Under the pieces are notes generated by a model. That model made no database searches and had not been told where the DNA came from. It was given only the letters and a program-made list of their open reading frames with translations. A program made the position numbers and the translations under genes. A stretch of DNA of 64,000 nt from Breoghania sp. (GTDB lineage: Bacteria > Pseudomonadota > Alphaproteobacteria > Rhizobiales > Stappiaceae): the NCBI RefSeq assembly GCF_030066895.1, contig NZ_JASJAV010000016.1, positions 87,009 to 151,008 on the forward strand. The letters are read 5' to 3'. Position 1 is the first letter of the stretch; the number at the start of each line of letters is the position of its first letter. Positions 21,170 to 33,193 of the stretch are shown here, one piece after another.

Positions 21170-23173
21170 ATGAACAACTGGCTGGAGGAGGCATTCAACC
21201 TCGACCCCAGCTTTGCCCGAGGGGTGCAATTCGTCATCGCCCTGCTGATCGTTCTGGGGCTCAACGCGATTTTCATCTGGATCATGCGACGCATTTCCGG
21301 CGGTGGGATCGGGCGCGCTCCGCGCAACCGGCAGCCGCGCATCGCCGTCATGGACCATGCCGCGCTGGATGCGCGCCGCCGGCTGATTCTGATCCGGCGC
21401 GACAACATCGAACACCTGCTGCTCGTCGGCGGCCCTTCGGACGTGGTCGTGGAACAGAACATCGTGCGCGGCCAGCCCACCGCCGGGTATTCCCGCATCG
21501 GCCAGGACCATCAGCCGCAGCACCAGCCCCACATGGCGCCGCAGCACATGGAGCCACCGCAGGCCACCCCGGCGCCCCACGCGCGCCGACCGCCGAAGCG
21601 CCACATTACGCCCAGCGCCCGCAGCAACAGCCGCAACCGCCCCGGCCCCAGGTCATGCCGCCGCATCCGGGCGACACGACTCATCAGGGATATCCGGGCG
21701 CGATGCGCCAGCCTGCGGCTCCCGAGGTCGGGCGCCGTGCGGAGATGCATCGCGCAGCGACTCCGGAAACAGCCTGACATGAGCCGACACAGCATGAACC
21801 GCTCCGGCACGAGGCTGTCCACCACGCAAAACCGGCGAAACCGGAAGCACCGCTGGCAGCGGAGAAGGAAGAGATCCAGCCGCGCAAGCGCCTGTGGCCG
21901 TTCGACGCACAGCAGCACAAGACGGCAGTCGAAGAGCCCGCCGACAAGCCCGCAGCAGATACGGGACGCGGCGTGGGCATGATGCGCGCCGGTTCCGCCG
22001 TTGCCGGAGCCGCACAGGCCGTCGCCCGCTTCCGCACCGGTTTTGCGGAAAAGCGTGCCGCAACTGAAACGCCGTCGACGCCGGAAGCACCTGCACAGAC
22101 CGGCCGCGCGCCCACCGGACAGCCGAACCCTGCGCCCCGACAAGCTCATGAACCGGCACCTGCGCCGCAACCCCGCCCCCATGTGCGGGCCGAGGCCCCG
22201 GCAGAGCCGAAGCACGAGCCGCATCATGAGGCTCGCCCGGAACCTCGTCACGAGCTTCGGCCGGTGCCCGCATTCGGGACGCTAAACCAGCCCTATCGCC
22301 CAGCACGGCAACGGCAACGGATTGCACGGAACAACGGCGGAGAACGGCAAGCGCGATCACCGTCAGGAACCGCGCTTAGAGGAGATGCCCCGCAGCATGC
22401 CCCGGCCGGTAAAGGTCGACGTGCCGATCCCCGCGCCCGCCGCCAAGGCTCCCACGCCCGCGGTGAGCGCTCCGGTTCAGGAGCCGCTGCACGCGCAGGA
22501 GCCCGCACCCGAGGCCAAGGCAGCCCCTGAGACTCCGAAAGAGGCTCCGGTCGAAAAGTCGGCAGCCGAGCCGAAGGTGGAAACTGCGAAGATCGAGGCC
22601 CCGAAGTAGGCTCCAGCTGAAAGGCATGCGCCGTCGGCCGGTGATCTCGATATCACCGCAAGCCTTGAGGAAGCGCTTCTCGGCCCCGCACCGGAGCCCG
22701 CGAAGGCCCCCGAGCCTTGCAAAGGCAGAGGCAGCCGCGCCTTCGAACGGACAGAAGGCGCCGGAGCCGAAGAACGGCAAGACTGAGGAAAAGGCCGGGA
22801 AGGCAGAGGCCGCAAAGGCGGAAGAGCCGAAGGCTGAGGCAGCACCGGAAGCCTGGCAAAGGCCGAGCCGCAGGAACAGCCTCAGAAGGCTCCTGAGGCG
22901 CCGGAAGCCGCCGCCGCGAAGGAGAGCGCCGCAGACGCCAAGGCGGAAACGCCCGAGGTCAAGGCGCCCGAAGCCAAGGTGGAAGAGGCCAAGCCGGAGC
23001 AATCTGCCGCCCCGGCCGAAAAGCCCGTCAAGGCCGCTCCTGCCGACAAGACGCCGTCGGAAGCTCAGGTCGATGACGAGAACACCGGTCTGTCCGAAGA
23101 TGTCACCATCGACACGATCGAGGAAGAAATGACCAAGCTCATGAAGGAGATCGGCGGAAACTCGAAGTCATGA
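21170..23173 (+). pseudogene. fliO: FliO with long Ala/Pro/Glu-rich extension, multiply broken
   Basis: ATG 21170 (ribosome site GTGAGGA) opens a FliO: one membrane helix (FVIALLIVLGLNAIFIWIMRR), then RQPRIAVMDHAALDARRRLILIRRDNIEHLL and GGPSDVVVEQNIVR. A long low-complexity tail follows, but its frame changes several times (about 21600, 21970, 22320, 22740, 22860). The C-terminus (TIDTIEEEMTKLMKEIGGNSKS) is recognisable and its TGA overlaps the fliP ATG. FliO assists assembly of the FliP-containing gate. The tail makes it much longer than enterobacterial FliO. Confidence 0.85.
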
Positions 23174-23904
23174 TCGAACTGCGTGGCGGCCGGATCGCTC
23201 GACCGACCGTGATTGCGATTGCGGTGCCCAAGGGGTCACGATCAACTTCGACGACAACACGACGCTCACGGAACGCGCGGTTCAGGGTTCAGCTCGTCGC
23301 GCTCCTCACCGTCCTGAGCTTTGCTCCCTCGATCCTCGTCATGGTGACCAGCTTCACGCGGATCATCGTTGTGCTCTCGCTTCTGCGCTCGGCCATCGGT
23401 CTGCAGACCGCGCCGCCGAACTCGGTGATGATCAGCCTCGCGCTGTTTCTCATCGCCTTCATCATGGCGCCCACCTTCCAGACGACCTACGAGACCGGCG
23501 TGCAACCGCTTGTCGCCGGGGAGATCGATTTCGAGCAAGCTTTCGAGCGCTCCGCCGTACCCTTCCATGCCTTCATGCGCGCCAATGTGTGCGAGAAGGA
23601 TCTGGAGCTCTTCATAGAGATGGCCAATCAAGAACCGCCCGACCGGCCGGAAGAGCTGTCGCTACTCATTCTGGTACCCGCCTTCATGATCGGCGAACTA
23701 CGCCGCGCCTTCGAAATCGGCTTCCTGCTCTATCTGCCGTTCCTGATCATCGACCTGGTCATCGCCTCGGTGCTGATGTCGATGGGCATGATGATGCTGC
23801 CGCCGGTGGTGATCTCGCTGCCGTTCAAGCTGATCTTCTTCGTGCTGGTCAACGGCTGCAACCTGATCGCGGAAAGCCTCGTGAGGTCGTTCATAGGAGG
23901 GTGA
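23170..23904 (+). pseudogene. fliP: FliP, broken near the N-terminus
   Basis: The bulk is a clear FliP (LVALLTVLSFAPSILVMVTSFTRIIVVLSLLR; NLIAESLVRSFIGG), core of the flagellar export gate. Near the start, the mature N-terminus GVTINFDDNTTLTERAVQ is in a different frame; GGTTCAG is duplicated in tandem at 23279-23292, changing the frame back, and an earlier indel near 23230 separates it from the signal peptide begun at ATG 23170. The start overlaps the fliO stop (ATGA). Confidence 0.9.
23279..23292. repeat. 7-bp tandem duplication in fliP
   Basis: GGTTCAG is present twice in a row; removing one copy restores ERAVQLVALLTVL across the site. Confidence 0.85.
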
Positions 23905-23935
23905 GCCGCCCGTTCGGCTCCCCCACCTCCTCTCC

Positions 23936-25239
23936 TCAGTTCGCCTTCGGATGCGGCACGGACACGGCGATCATGCCGCTTGCCAGCATCACCAAGGCAG
24001 CGCCCGAAAGAATGGCGAAGCCCATCCCCCACATGCCCGACCACTGGTGCAGCCAGCCGACGATCGCCGGACTGACCGAGGCCACCGTGTAGCCAAGCCC
24101 CTGCACGAAGGACGAAAGCGGACGATTGTCCTGAAGGTAGACGGCGCGCTCCATGACGAACACGAAGACCACGACAAACCCGCCACAGCTGCCGAAGTCG
24201 CCGAAGATCGTCCACAAGAGCCACAGATGAGGCGCGAGATAGGTTCCCGCCGACATCAGGAATCAACTCCCCGCCACCACCACGAACAGCGACCTGTTGG
24301 ACAGGTGCAGCTTCGAGGAGAGCCAGGGAACCCCGAAGCACCCCAGAAAGTCGAGCATCTGGAAGAGCGATTCCGCTATGCCCGCATTGGTCGTGCTGAC
24401 CCCAGCAGTTCCGGTGAGAAACACTGGCAACCAGGCCGTCAACCCGTAGAACATGAAGGTTTGACAGGCGAACGCCACCGCCAGCAGCCAGGCGGCGAGA
24501 CGACGGGCCGGCGAGAGCGCGGCCTGGCGTTCCTTTTCCTCCCGGGATGTCGCCGCCGACTTGTCGCTTTCCTTGTCGGCGTCGGTCTTGGAGGGCTCTG
24601 ACGGCACGCCGATCAACCAGTTCTTCGCGATCCACAACCCCACGCCCACGACCGCCAGGATCGCCCAGAACGCCATGGAGAACCGCCATCCGGTGAAATG
24701 GCCATCGGCACGGTCAGGGCCGACGTCAATGTCGCTCCCAGGCTCATCGCGGAGACGAGAACCGCCGTCATGATGCTGTGGAAGCGCTGGAAGTCGCGCG
24801 CGATGACCTGAAGGACGACGATATTGCCGAAGGTCAGCGCCATGCCGATCACCAACGTACCCGCCATCGCCATCGAGATCCCGTCCACCGAGCGCAGGAT
24901 CGATCCGAGAACGACGCCCCACAGGGTGACGAAGATTGCCTGTTCGATTGAAATGCGGCGCAGGACAAAGGCCGCCAGCGGCGTTCCGATACCGAAGCAG
25001 AGCACCGGCAGCGTGGTGAGAAAGCCCGCCACCGCCTGATTGATGCCGAGATCGCTCTGCAATTGCGAGATGATCGACGGGAGCAACGTCAAAGGCCCCC
25101 TGAGATTGGCGGCCAGCGTGAAGAACGCGAGAAGAAGGAGAATCCTGTGCGCGACGCTGAGCGTCGCGCCGGATCTAGGGCCGGTCGTGTCTGAAGAAGA
25201 TGCGTCAGATGGGGCGTCGGCAGGATTGGCAGATGATAT
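23936..25239 (-). pseudogene. CynX/NimT-type MFS transporter, broken
   Basis: Translated pieces form one 12-helix MFS protein: RILLLLAFFTLAANLRGPL, TLLPSIISQLQSDLGINQAV, TGWRFSMAFWAILAVVGVGL, FYGLTAWLPVFLTGTAGVST, and a C-terminus ending SVPHPKAN. There is an indel near 24715 and a TGA near 24262 where Trp fits (GS-stop-FLMSAG). The start is unclear: the in-frame codon at 25239 is ATA, which could be a mutated ATG. It interrupts the flagellar cluster, facing fliP convergently. Confidence 0.8.
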
Positions 25240-25424
25240 GAGATCGTATTCCGAACAGGGCGCAGCCGAACGCGCCGCGACCCCGTCTAACCGGCGCCCA
25301 CTCCCCCGTTGTGTCCGTGCATACGTGTTTGTTGTCTGAACCTATGGTCCAAACACGCAAGACTTGCAAATATTGCTGATTTGTTTCCGGTTTCCGGGGC
25401 CTTGCGACCGCCAGTTCCCCGCCC

Positions 25425-28400
25425 TCAGGAGGCGTTCGCTCCCGCCTGGGCCATGCCGACATTGGCATCGTTGGTGCGGTCGGAATTCAGGTAGTGGCGA
25501 CGATATTCGGCGAGGAAGCTCTCCATCGTGTTCACCGCCGCGATGTTCTTCACCACGCTCGTGAATTCCACGCCCTTGGCATCGATCGGGCGGGTCACGA
25601 CCTCGAACGCAGCCCCGCTCGGGCTGTTCGACATTTTCGAAACGTATTTGGACCGCAACCGATCGAGCCCAAGCTGATCCTCGGCGAAGGAATAGGCAAT
25701 GGCCGAGCGCAGGATATCCAGCCGCTCCTGATCCTCCAGCGGGATGTCGTCGGCCCAGCGCACGCCGTGCATGCGCTCAAGCTGCTCGCCCGCCTTCTGC
25801 CATTGCTTCGACTGCCACAGCGTATCGGCCCGCAGCCGGTCGACCTCCGGACCACGCAGATTGGAGATCAGCTCCATGGAGAGATCCGCCTGGCCGGCAT
25901 CTGCCAGCGCCCGCGCTTCCACCAGACGGCGCTGACAGTCGAGCGTTTCCGGCAGTTGCGCCTGCCGGGTGCGGTTGAGGACCGCAAGCGCCTGTTCGGG
26001 CTGACGATCGAACAGATAGACGAGCGCGAGGTCGGCGGCAATCTGGGCGCGCGCCACGCCCTTCAACCGGTGATCGACCTGATATTGCAGAAGCTCGACT
26101 GCCTGATCGAACAGATCAACCGAGATCAGCCGGTCGGCAAGACGGCGCACCATCTCGTCGCCGTCTGAGCCGATCGGCGTCAGTTCGCGGAAATCGTAGT
26201 AGAGCGCCAGCACATCGATCGGCTCCAGTTCGTCCGCCTTGCCGTCAAGAAAAAGGGACCAGAAGACGGCGTGCATCTCCTCCTACAGGAACCGCGTGGT
26301 CTGGGCGTTCGACGCCGCCTCCACCGCAGAACACATCGCCTCGAAGGCCTCGCGATAATCGCCGTTCTGCGCGGGAAGCTGGGCGAGGAAGCACAGCGCC
26401 TTCAGTTCGGTCTCGTCACCGCGCCGGATCGTCATCAGCCCTTCCAGACGCTTCTTGGCTTCCTCCGCATCGACGCCCCCGTCGCGGTAGCGGATCCGCA
26501 GCGCGCGGTAGGTCGCCTCAGCCGCACGCGGCCGGTCGGAGGAGCGGGCAACGATATCGAAGGCCCGAAGCGCCTCTTCCGAGCACCCCGCCGCATCCGC
26601 CACCCGCCCGCGCAGCACGTCGTAACGCGCGGCCTGAGACCTGCTCAGCGTAGTAGGATCCAGTTCGGACAGGAAACCCGAAGCGGTGCCGAAATCGTTC
26701 AGTTCCACCAGCACCTTGGCGTCTGCGAGATTGAACTCGGCTTAGAATTTCGGCGGATAGTTGGCGATCACCGTCTGCGCGGAGGGAATGGCAACGCGCG
26801 CATCCGCCCATTTGTTCAGCGCGACATCGGCCATCATCCGCCACACCGCGGCGTCGGGACTGTCTTCCAGAATGGGCTGCTCGAGATATTCCAACGCATC
26901 CTTGGACCGTGCGGCCATGACATTCGCCGCCCCGCCGGTGAGATTGTACACTGCGTCGTTGGCAATGGCCGGGTTATCGCTCTTCACGAGATCGAGCAAG
27001 CCGAGCGCTTCGGCCGCGAAATTGTTCGCCACCTGAAACTGGGCGAGATCGAGCCGGACGGGATCGCGCTCGCCTTCCGGCAGGGACGCCAGCGCCGGTT
27101 CACGGCGGCGCAACTCTCGTGCACGTATTCGGTCGTGGTCGGCGCCACCAGCCACATCAGGTCGCCTTAGCTCGGCGCCGTCATCTGATCGCCGTTGCCC
27201 AGATACGCCCCTCGACGCGCATTCGTGCCCGAAAGGGACAACCCGCCGTCCTTGCGCTGGACGATGACGTCATCGCCGGAAAAGACGACCTCCAGATCAT
27301 CGACATGGGGAACCATCGCCGGACCGTACGCCGAGGACAGCGTCTTCAGCTCCACCATCGACTGGCCCTTGAGCAAGCCGCGTGCCGGACCGAACCCGGT
27401 GACCACCTCGATCTTGTCGCCGTCTCGGGATCGACGAGCACATGGTGAGCGACCGGCTGGCCGAAGGGAATGCGCAGGATCGAGCCACCGTTGCCACGCA
27501 TGTTGCGCTGAACCTCAAGCGGCTTAGACGGCTCCAAGATCATTTCGCCGATGGTCAGGACCCAGCCCGCGCCATCCGTGCCCACTGTCGTCAGAACCCG
27601 GTCGGACAACTGGATGAGCAGCGCCTGCCAGCCCTCATGCTCCTCGATCTCCATGGAGGTCGACGTTCCCTTCAGCGCGGTGCGCGCAGCACCCAGATCG
27701 ATGGGAACTTTGGTATCGAAGACCAGCCACGGCGGAAGACGGCGGAGGACACCGGATCCAGGAACGGGAAGACGACCCGGACCGTATCCCCGATCCGCCG
27801 CGCCTCGATGCTGACGAAATTGCGGATTTCCGCGAACTGATCCTCATTGACGAGTTCGGGATTGGGCCGCGCGGCAGGCAGGTTGACGGGCGGCGAAGCG
27901 GCCTTGTTTTCCTGCGGGAACGTGTTCTGGTCGATAAGCTTGGATATATCGTTGCCCGACGGCGTCTCCGTTGCCTGATCGGGCGCGGCCGCAGGCGCAC
28001 TCGCCGGCTCGTTGGCGGCCGTGACGGTCGGTTCGGGTACCTTCGGGGTCTCGGGCGTGGGCGTCATCGGCTCGGCCGCAGGCGCTTCAGGCTGCTGTGC
28101 AGTCGCTTCGCTCGGTTGCTCAGCCGGTTGCGCAGGCGCGGCCGGTGCGGTCGCAACCTCGCTCGGGGCAGCCTGAGGAACGGCAGTTTCGGCGGCCACT
28201 TCGGCACGATCCAGCTTGGGTTCCAGCATTCCACGCCCAGCGTTGCTGCTAACAGCAGGAGACGGTGCAGGCGGCGTTACCTGAGCTTGGGCCAGTGCGG
28301 AAGCAGGAGCAGGCGTTTCGGCGGCCTGCGGCTGGGCAGGCGTTTCCGGCTGCTGCTACGGCGCGGTCTCGTCGACGGCCAGTGCGGCATCGTCAGCAAA

Positions 28401-29506
28401 ACGCGCGATGGCCGGTTCCTCGGGGTCCCTCGCCGTCTCCATGATCGGCGGCGGCGGGTCGTTGTCGATACCCGAGGCGGAGATCACTTCCTTCGCCCCG
28501 CGGGGCACACCGTCGGAAAGAACGGCCGACACCTTGGAATTGACGGGATCGACCGGCCCGGTCTGACCGCGCACCACGTCGAGCACGTAATTGTTGCCCT
28601 CCCGAAACGCGCGGATATCGACGGCAGGGTCGGCGCGCAGCAGGAAGTTCAGCCGATCCTGGGCCGTGAAGGCCGTGACATCGACCAAGCCCGGCGGCAG
28701 ATGAACCTTGAGGTCAGAAATATCGATATCGACCGCGTGGTTGAACAGGACCTTGACCAGATCCCCCTCGCGCACGAACTGGGAATCGAAGGACACCGTC
28801 CACTCGAAGACGAGGCGCGTGAAGATCGGATGTTCGCCCACGCGCAGGTCGACGCGCGGCAGCGTGCGATTGTCGAGCGCGGTCTGCTCCAGTTCGCGCA
28901 GTTTCTTCATCGCCTCTTCCGCACGGCTGGCCAGTTCCCTGACCGCATCGTCCGGCAGGCTCGGCGGCATGCCCGTCCAGTTCGAGGGCAGCACGTCGAC
29001 GAAAAGCTTCTCCCCCGCTTCCATCGTGTTGATGCGCGCATCGCTCGACAGTGCCAGCCGCAGGCCGGAGCCGTCCGGATCGAGCCGGGCGACGGACACA
29101 TAGGTCGACAGGGCGCTGTTGATCGAACCCTGCACGCGCAGATCGACGGGGTCGGGGGACGTTATGCGCAGCACGCCGCTGGCAATGCGCGCGTCATAGG
29201 TGGGCAGCAGCGTGCGGTCGTGGAAGGTGATGACGATCCGGCCGTAGCCGTTTTCCTGACTTGCCCGAATGTCCGCGACCGGGCGGTCGGCGGCATGTGC
29301 GCCCGAGCTTAAGGCCAGACCGAACGTCAGGCCGAAGATCAGAACGGTTCTGCCAGAAGGAGGAGGAAGGAGGCAACGAGGCCTAGCAGGCGGCGATGGC
29401 CCGCATCCATTGCCGACATCAGCGAAAGCGAAACTCCACGCGCGCGACGGTCGCCGGAATTCGGCGCTCCATCATGGCTTCGCAACACGGGTGAACGCTC
29501 CGTCAT
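25425..29506 (-). pseudogene. Giant exported TPR protein of the motility cluster, heavily degraded
   Basis: One gene of about 1,360 codons in many pieces. An N-terminal signal segment (FGLTFGLALSSGAHAA) precedes an AMIN-like region (KLFVDVLPSNWTGMPPSLPDDAV), a Pro/Ala/Glu-rich linker, and TPR-like helices to the end (QAVELLQYQVDHRLKG; LFDRQPEQALAVLNRTRQ). Stops lie near 28357 (TAG), 27171 (TAA), 26743 (TAA) and 26284 (TAG), with shifts near 29350, 27700, 27420, 27120 and elsewhere. Similar large TPR proteins sit beside motility genes in related bacteria; their function is not well defined. It precedes no intact neighbour. Confidence 0.65.
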
Positions 29507-29607
29507 GCACACTCAATCCATAGCCCGGAACCCCGCCTCGATCCGTCATCTTATGCAAGCGGGCTTAACATGCCGTTACAACAACCATCCAAAGTTGCGA
29601 CAACCGG

Positions 29608-30388
29608 CTAGTTGCCGCGGATTTTGGGCAGGCTTTCCATCGAGGTGGTAGAGCCTTCAGGCTGGCCGACGGCCAGCTGGATCGTGAGCCGTTCCGCCAC
29701 TTCGGGTTTCATCTTCGCCATGATGTCGGCCACCTTGGCCGGCTTCATCGCGCGTGCAACCTTGACGAGCATGGTCAGATCCAGCCGGTCGAAGATGCGT
29801 GCCACATCCTTGGCCCGCATGGATTCGTACATACGCGCCAGGGTCTTGAACTCTTCTTCCTTTTTCTCCTCTTTTTCGTCGACGGCAGCACCGATGCGCT
29901 CTTCCAGCTCCTTCAGTTCGCTGACGCGCTTTTCGATACTTTCCTCCGCCGCTTTCAGAAAATCCTCGCGCAGCTGCTGGTGTGCTTCGCGTTCATCCAG
30001 TTCCTTGCGCCGGGCGTGAAGGCGTTCGAGCACCACGCGTTCCGAGCGCGACCGTCCGAGATCAGATCCCTGAATGACCGTGCCATCGACCGGCAATTGT
30101 CCATTACCCATGCCCGCCACATCGCCGCTGTCGGGAAGCGTGCCGTCCGCTGCCGGCATATCCGCAGGCGCATCCGGCATTGCGCCATCGGCACCCGCCG
30201 CATCATCCGGGAGCGGTTGCGTCTCTCCATCACCAGCCGACGCCGGATCCGCTCCCGGCACCCTGCGCCGATGCTTCCAGCACCGGGCTCAGCGCGAAAC
30301 CGGACATGGTGACGATGCCGATACCCTTGAACACCAGCAGCGCACCCGTCGCCAGGAAGACCAGATGAAGGAGACGCAGTCTGCTCAA
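29608..30388 (-). pseudogene. motE: MotE-like motility protein, one frameshift
   Basis: A TTG at 30388, overlapping the stop of the upstream gene, begins LRLLHLVFLATGALLVFKGIGIV, a signal/membrane segment. One extra base near 30265 (after EASAQ) shifts the frame; the rest is intact: an acidic linker, a coiled coil (ERLHARRKELDEREAHQQ...) and a MgtE-N-like domain (DVARIFDRLDLTMLVKVARAM). MotE is a periplasmic chaperone of MotC in rhizobia. Confidence 0.75.
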
Positions 30389-30930
30389 GCCGCCCGCTCC
30401 CCGTTACGCTGACGGAAACGCTCCAGCCGCGCCGCAGCTTCCGCAGCCGCAGCCCGCGGATCCTGGGCGGAGATGGATTTCGGCAGCTGCGAAGCCGTGG
30501 CCGTCGCATCGCCCGGGGCGCGCGCCTCGCGAGCGCCGTGGGCCGGGGTTCCCTGGGCCGGGGCGCGATGCGCACTCGCGGCACTCACCGCCCCCGCCTG
30601 CCCGGCGGCTTCGGCGATCTGCGTAATGCGAGACAGCACGGACTCGCCGGTATCGAGCTGACGCTCCAGTTCGGCGGAAAGCCGCTCGGCCTGGCTGAGA
30701 CGCTCCGCGAGCGTGCTGTCGCACTCTGCAGCCGTCGTCTTGAGACCGAGGATCGCCCGCTTGGCGATTTCCGTGGTGGTGATCAGTTCCGAAATCGTCG
30801 CCCGCAACGCCTGCTCATCGGAGCACAAACGCTTCAACCGGCGGTTCAGAACCGCGCAATAGGCGATGGTCAGCACGAAGAGGACGGCAACGAAGCTTTC
30901 GATGACCAGGCCGAGGGGAAGATGGCTCAC
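30385..30930 (-). CDS. DUF6468 flagellar-cluster protein
   Basis: Intact 181-residue frame with GTG 30930 overlapping the fliM stop. A single N-terminal membrane helix (SFVAVLFVLTIAYCAVL) is followed by a conserved helical region (ELITTTEIAKRAILGLK; ERLSQAERLSAELERQLDTGESVLSRI) and an Ala-rich tail. It belongs to a family found between fliM and motE in alphaproteobacterial flagellar operons; role unknown. Survives in frame although both neighbours are broken. Confidence 0.75.
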   Translation of the reverse strand: MSHLPLGLVIESFVAVLFVLTIAYCAVLNRRLKRLCSDEQALRATISELITTTEIAKRAILGLKTTAAECDSTLAERLSQAERLSAELERQLDTGESVLSRITQIAEAAGQAGAVSAASAHRAPAQGTPAHGAREARAPGDATATASQLPKSISAQDPRAAAAEAAARLERFRQRNGERAA

Positions 30931-32110
30931 GACGACTCCATGTCCTTCTGCATCGCCTTCTCGAAGGCGGAAAGTGTCATTTTCGGCTTGCGCAGACCGC
31001 GGCTGACCGCGATCGCGATGTTGTCTTCCACTCGGCCGAGATGGCCTTCAGATAGCGGCACGTTACCGGCCTTGATGGTCACCAGATCCTGCGGGCTGAG
31101 GTCGAACATCAGCGTGTCGCCGAGTTCCAGCTTCATGATCCGGCTGATCGGCCCTTCCGTCTCGTAGAGCACCGCATCGACCTCGATCTCCGCGGCGTGG
31201 ATCTCCGTTGCCAGATGGCCTTCCCACGTCGCATCGCGGCCAAACTTTTCGCCCATGAACTGCTGCAACAGCAGATCGCGGATCGGCTCCACCGTCGCGT
31301 ACGGGATCATTATCTCGATCTTGTCGCCACGATCCTCCATGTCGATACGTAGCTCGACGAGGATGGCCGCGTTGGCAGGACGCGAAATGGCTGCGAAGCG
31401 GGGATTGGTCTCCAGCCGCTCCAGATTGAAATGAACCGGCGACAGCGGCGCGAAGGCAAGCTAGGCATCCACCAGAATGATTTCCATCATCCGCCGGACC
31501 AGATTGATCTCGATGGTGGTGTAGGGCCGCCCTTCCACCCGCACTGACGCACCGCCGCGCCCGCCGCCCAGAAGCCGTCCCATTCCTCCGTCTTGAAAAC
31601 GGTGAGGATGGCCGGCAGCGGGATGGAGTTCAGATAATCGCCGAAACGCACCGAAGTGATGTAATCGAGCGATACCTCGACGTTGTCGGAAGTGAAGTTG
31701 CACAAGGAGGTCGTGGTCAGCCGCACTAGGCGGTCGAACACGATTTCCAGCATCGGCAAGCGTTCGTAGGACACCATCGACGAGTTGATCAGCGCGCGGA
31801 TGCCGCTGGTCTCGCCCGAAATCGTGTCCTCGATGTTGAAGCCGAGGAGGTTGTCGATTTCTTCCTGGTTCAGGATTCGGTCGGCGCCGCGCGAGGCGGT
31901 TTCGAGTTCCGGCTCGCTCTGATCGACCATGGAGGCCCAGTGCGCCGCCATGTCGTCGGCGCTGCTGGCGCCCTGTTCCTCAAGGGCCGCCCCCCATGCA
32001 GCCGCCAGATCATCGTCTTCCGAATCCCCTCCGCCCTGTTCGGCGAGCGCATCGCCCCAGGCCGCGTCCAGGTCTTCGGTCATCAGGCCGTCGTCGTCTT
32101 CGTCGGCCAT
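30927..32110 (-). pseudogene. fliM: FliM motor switch protein, broken
   Basis: ATG 32110 (ribosome site AGGAA) starts an acidic N-terminus and then FliM proper (ILNQEEIDNLLGF; SYERLPMLEIVFDRLVRLTTTSLCNFTSDNVEVSLDYI). The frame shifts near 31580, continues as TTIEINLVRRMMEIILVDA, meets TAG at 31461-31463 (CAG expected: DAQLAF) and then resumes FAPLSPVHFNLERLETNPRF to the C-terminus. FliM binds CheY-P and sets rotation. It follows fliL by 11 bp. Confidence 0.92.
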
Positions 32111-32121
32111 GATATTCGTTC

Positions 32122-32613
32122 CTACTGGACCAGGATTTCCTTGAAGAGAACGCCGTCGACGCGCGCCGGATAGACGGCCACGTTGATGCGTCTCAACAAT
32201 TCTTCCTTGAGCCGGCACAGACCGGCGGAACCTTCCAGATCGGTCGGACGCAACTCGCGCAGGTACACCTGAAAGACATCCATAACGCGCGGCAGGAAAG
32301 GCTCGATCTGGTTAGCCACTTCCCTGTCGGCCACTTCGAGCGACACGCGAACCTTGAGGTAGGCTGCCTGCCCCTGCGTGGCGAGATTCACCGTCACTTC
32401 CGGCAAATCGTAGAAATAGATTTCCTTTTGCGGAACGAATTCGGAATCGCCGTCGCTGCCTGCCGGCCGCTCGGCCGTCGTGGTCTCGCCACCGCCGATC
32501 GCCAACAGCACCACCACTACGGCAGCGATGAGGATGATCTTCTTCTTTTTGGACGGCGCTCCGCCGTCGGCAGCGACCTCTTGTTCGGTCGCGCCCTGTC
32601 CCGCACCAGACAT
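32122..32613 (-). CDS. fliL: FliL, stator-associated basal body protein
   Basis: Open 163-residue frame from ATG 32613 after GGGGAA. One membrane helix (KKKKIILIAAVVVVLLAIGG) and the FliL periplasmic domain (FYDLPEVTVNLATQGQAAYLKVRVSLEV) are present. The linker just after the helix is shorter than I expect, perhaps a small in-frame deletion. FliL stabilises stators at high load. First gene of fliL-fliM-DUF6468-motE. Confidence 0.88.
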   Translation of the reverse strand: MSGAGQGATEQEVAADGGAPSKKKKIILIAAVVVVLLAIGGGETTTAERPAGSDGDSEFVPQKEIYFYDLPEVTVNLATQGQAAYLKVRVSLEVADREVANQIEPFLPRVMDVFQVYLRELRPTDLEGSAGLCRLKEELLRRINVAVYPARVDGVLFKEILVQ

Positions 32614-32831
32614 TAATGGTTCCCCGCCGTGTTGTCGACGCGCATTGCTCCTCGTGCGTCCGCGTTCCCATTCAAGGCCACAATGGTTAACGAATGGTTT
32701 CTAAATCATTGCTGTAGTGTCCCGTATGGGGTCTCGGGAGCGTTTTCCTCAAGGCAGAAAAAGAGAGAAATTTTTGCCGCGTATTAACCCTATCGTTCCG
32801 ATTTTTCCTTTGTTTTCAATGGTCCAAAAAC

Positions 32832-32847
32832 TGGCACGGCTCGTGCA
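32832..32847 (+). promoter_or_regulatory. Sigma-54 promoter before flgF
   Basis: TGGCACGGCTCGTGCA matches the -24/-12 consensus TGGCACG-N4-TTGCA except for one base; the GG-N10-GC spacing is exact. It lies about 70 bp upstream of the flgF ATG. Sigma-54 plus FlbD/FliX drives such operons in Caulobacter. Confidence 0.7.
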
Positions 32848-32914
32848 GTTAACAGGGCGACCGCGTCGTCTGGGGAGATTGACGCGGTACTGGGGAGCAT
32901 AAGTAAAATTAACG

Positions 32915-33193
32915 ATGTAGAATGCGGAGCTCATCGGGCTGTCGCGTCAGACCGAACTCAAGCGGCAACTGGCCGTCGTCGCCAACAATCTCGCAAACCT
33001 CAACACGAGCGGGTTCATGAACGAGAATCTGCTGTTTGAGGAATACACGATGCCGGTCGCGAAAATGAGCGAGTTTCCGCGGCTCGACCGACCTCTATCC
33101 TACGTTCACGACTTCTCGTCCTTCCGCGACATGTCGGCGACACCGAAAGCTAGAGCCCGGCCCACCACCAGTTTTGAGGAGATGAGCCAATGA
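32915..33193 (+). pseudogene. flgF: FlgF rod protein: stop at codon 2 and large deletion
   Basis: ATG 32915 is followed at once by TAG (32918-32920), where homologues have Gln (MQNAELIGL-type start). The sequence then reads NAELIGLSRQTELKRQLAVVANNLANLNTSGF and FSSFRDMSATPK, and then ends after about 92 codons, with TGA overlapping the flgG ATG. FlgF is normally about 240 residues, so some 450 bp from the middle and end are missing. First gene of the flgF-G-A-H operon. Confidence 0.88.

Noticed and set aside
23170..23300. Programmed ribosomal frameshifting in fliP and similar genes
   Set aside because: No shared slippery site or downstream structure; the shifts differ in type and position from gene to gene.
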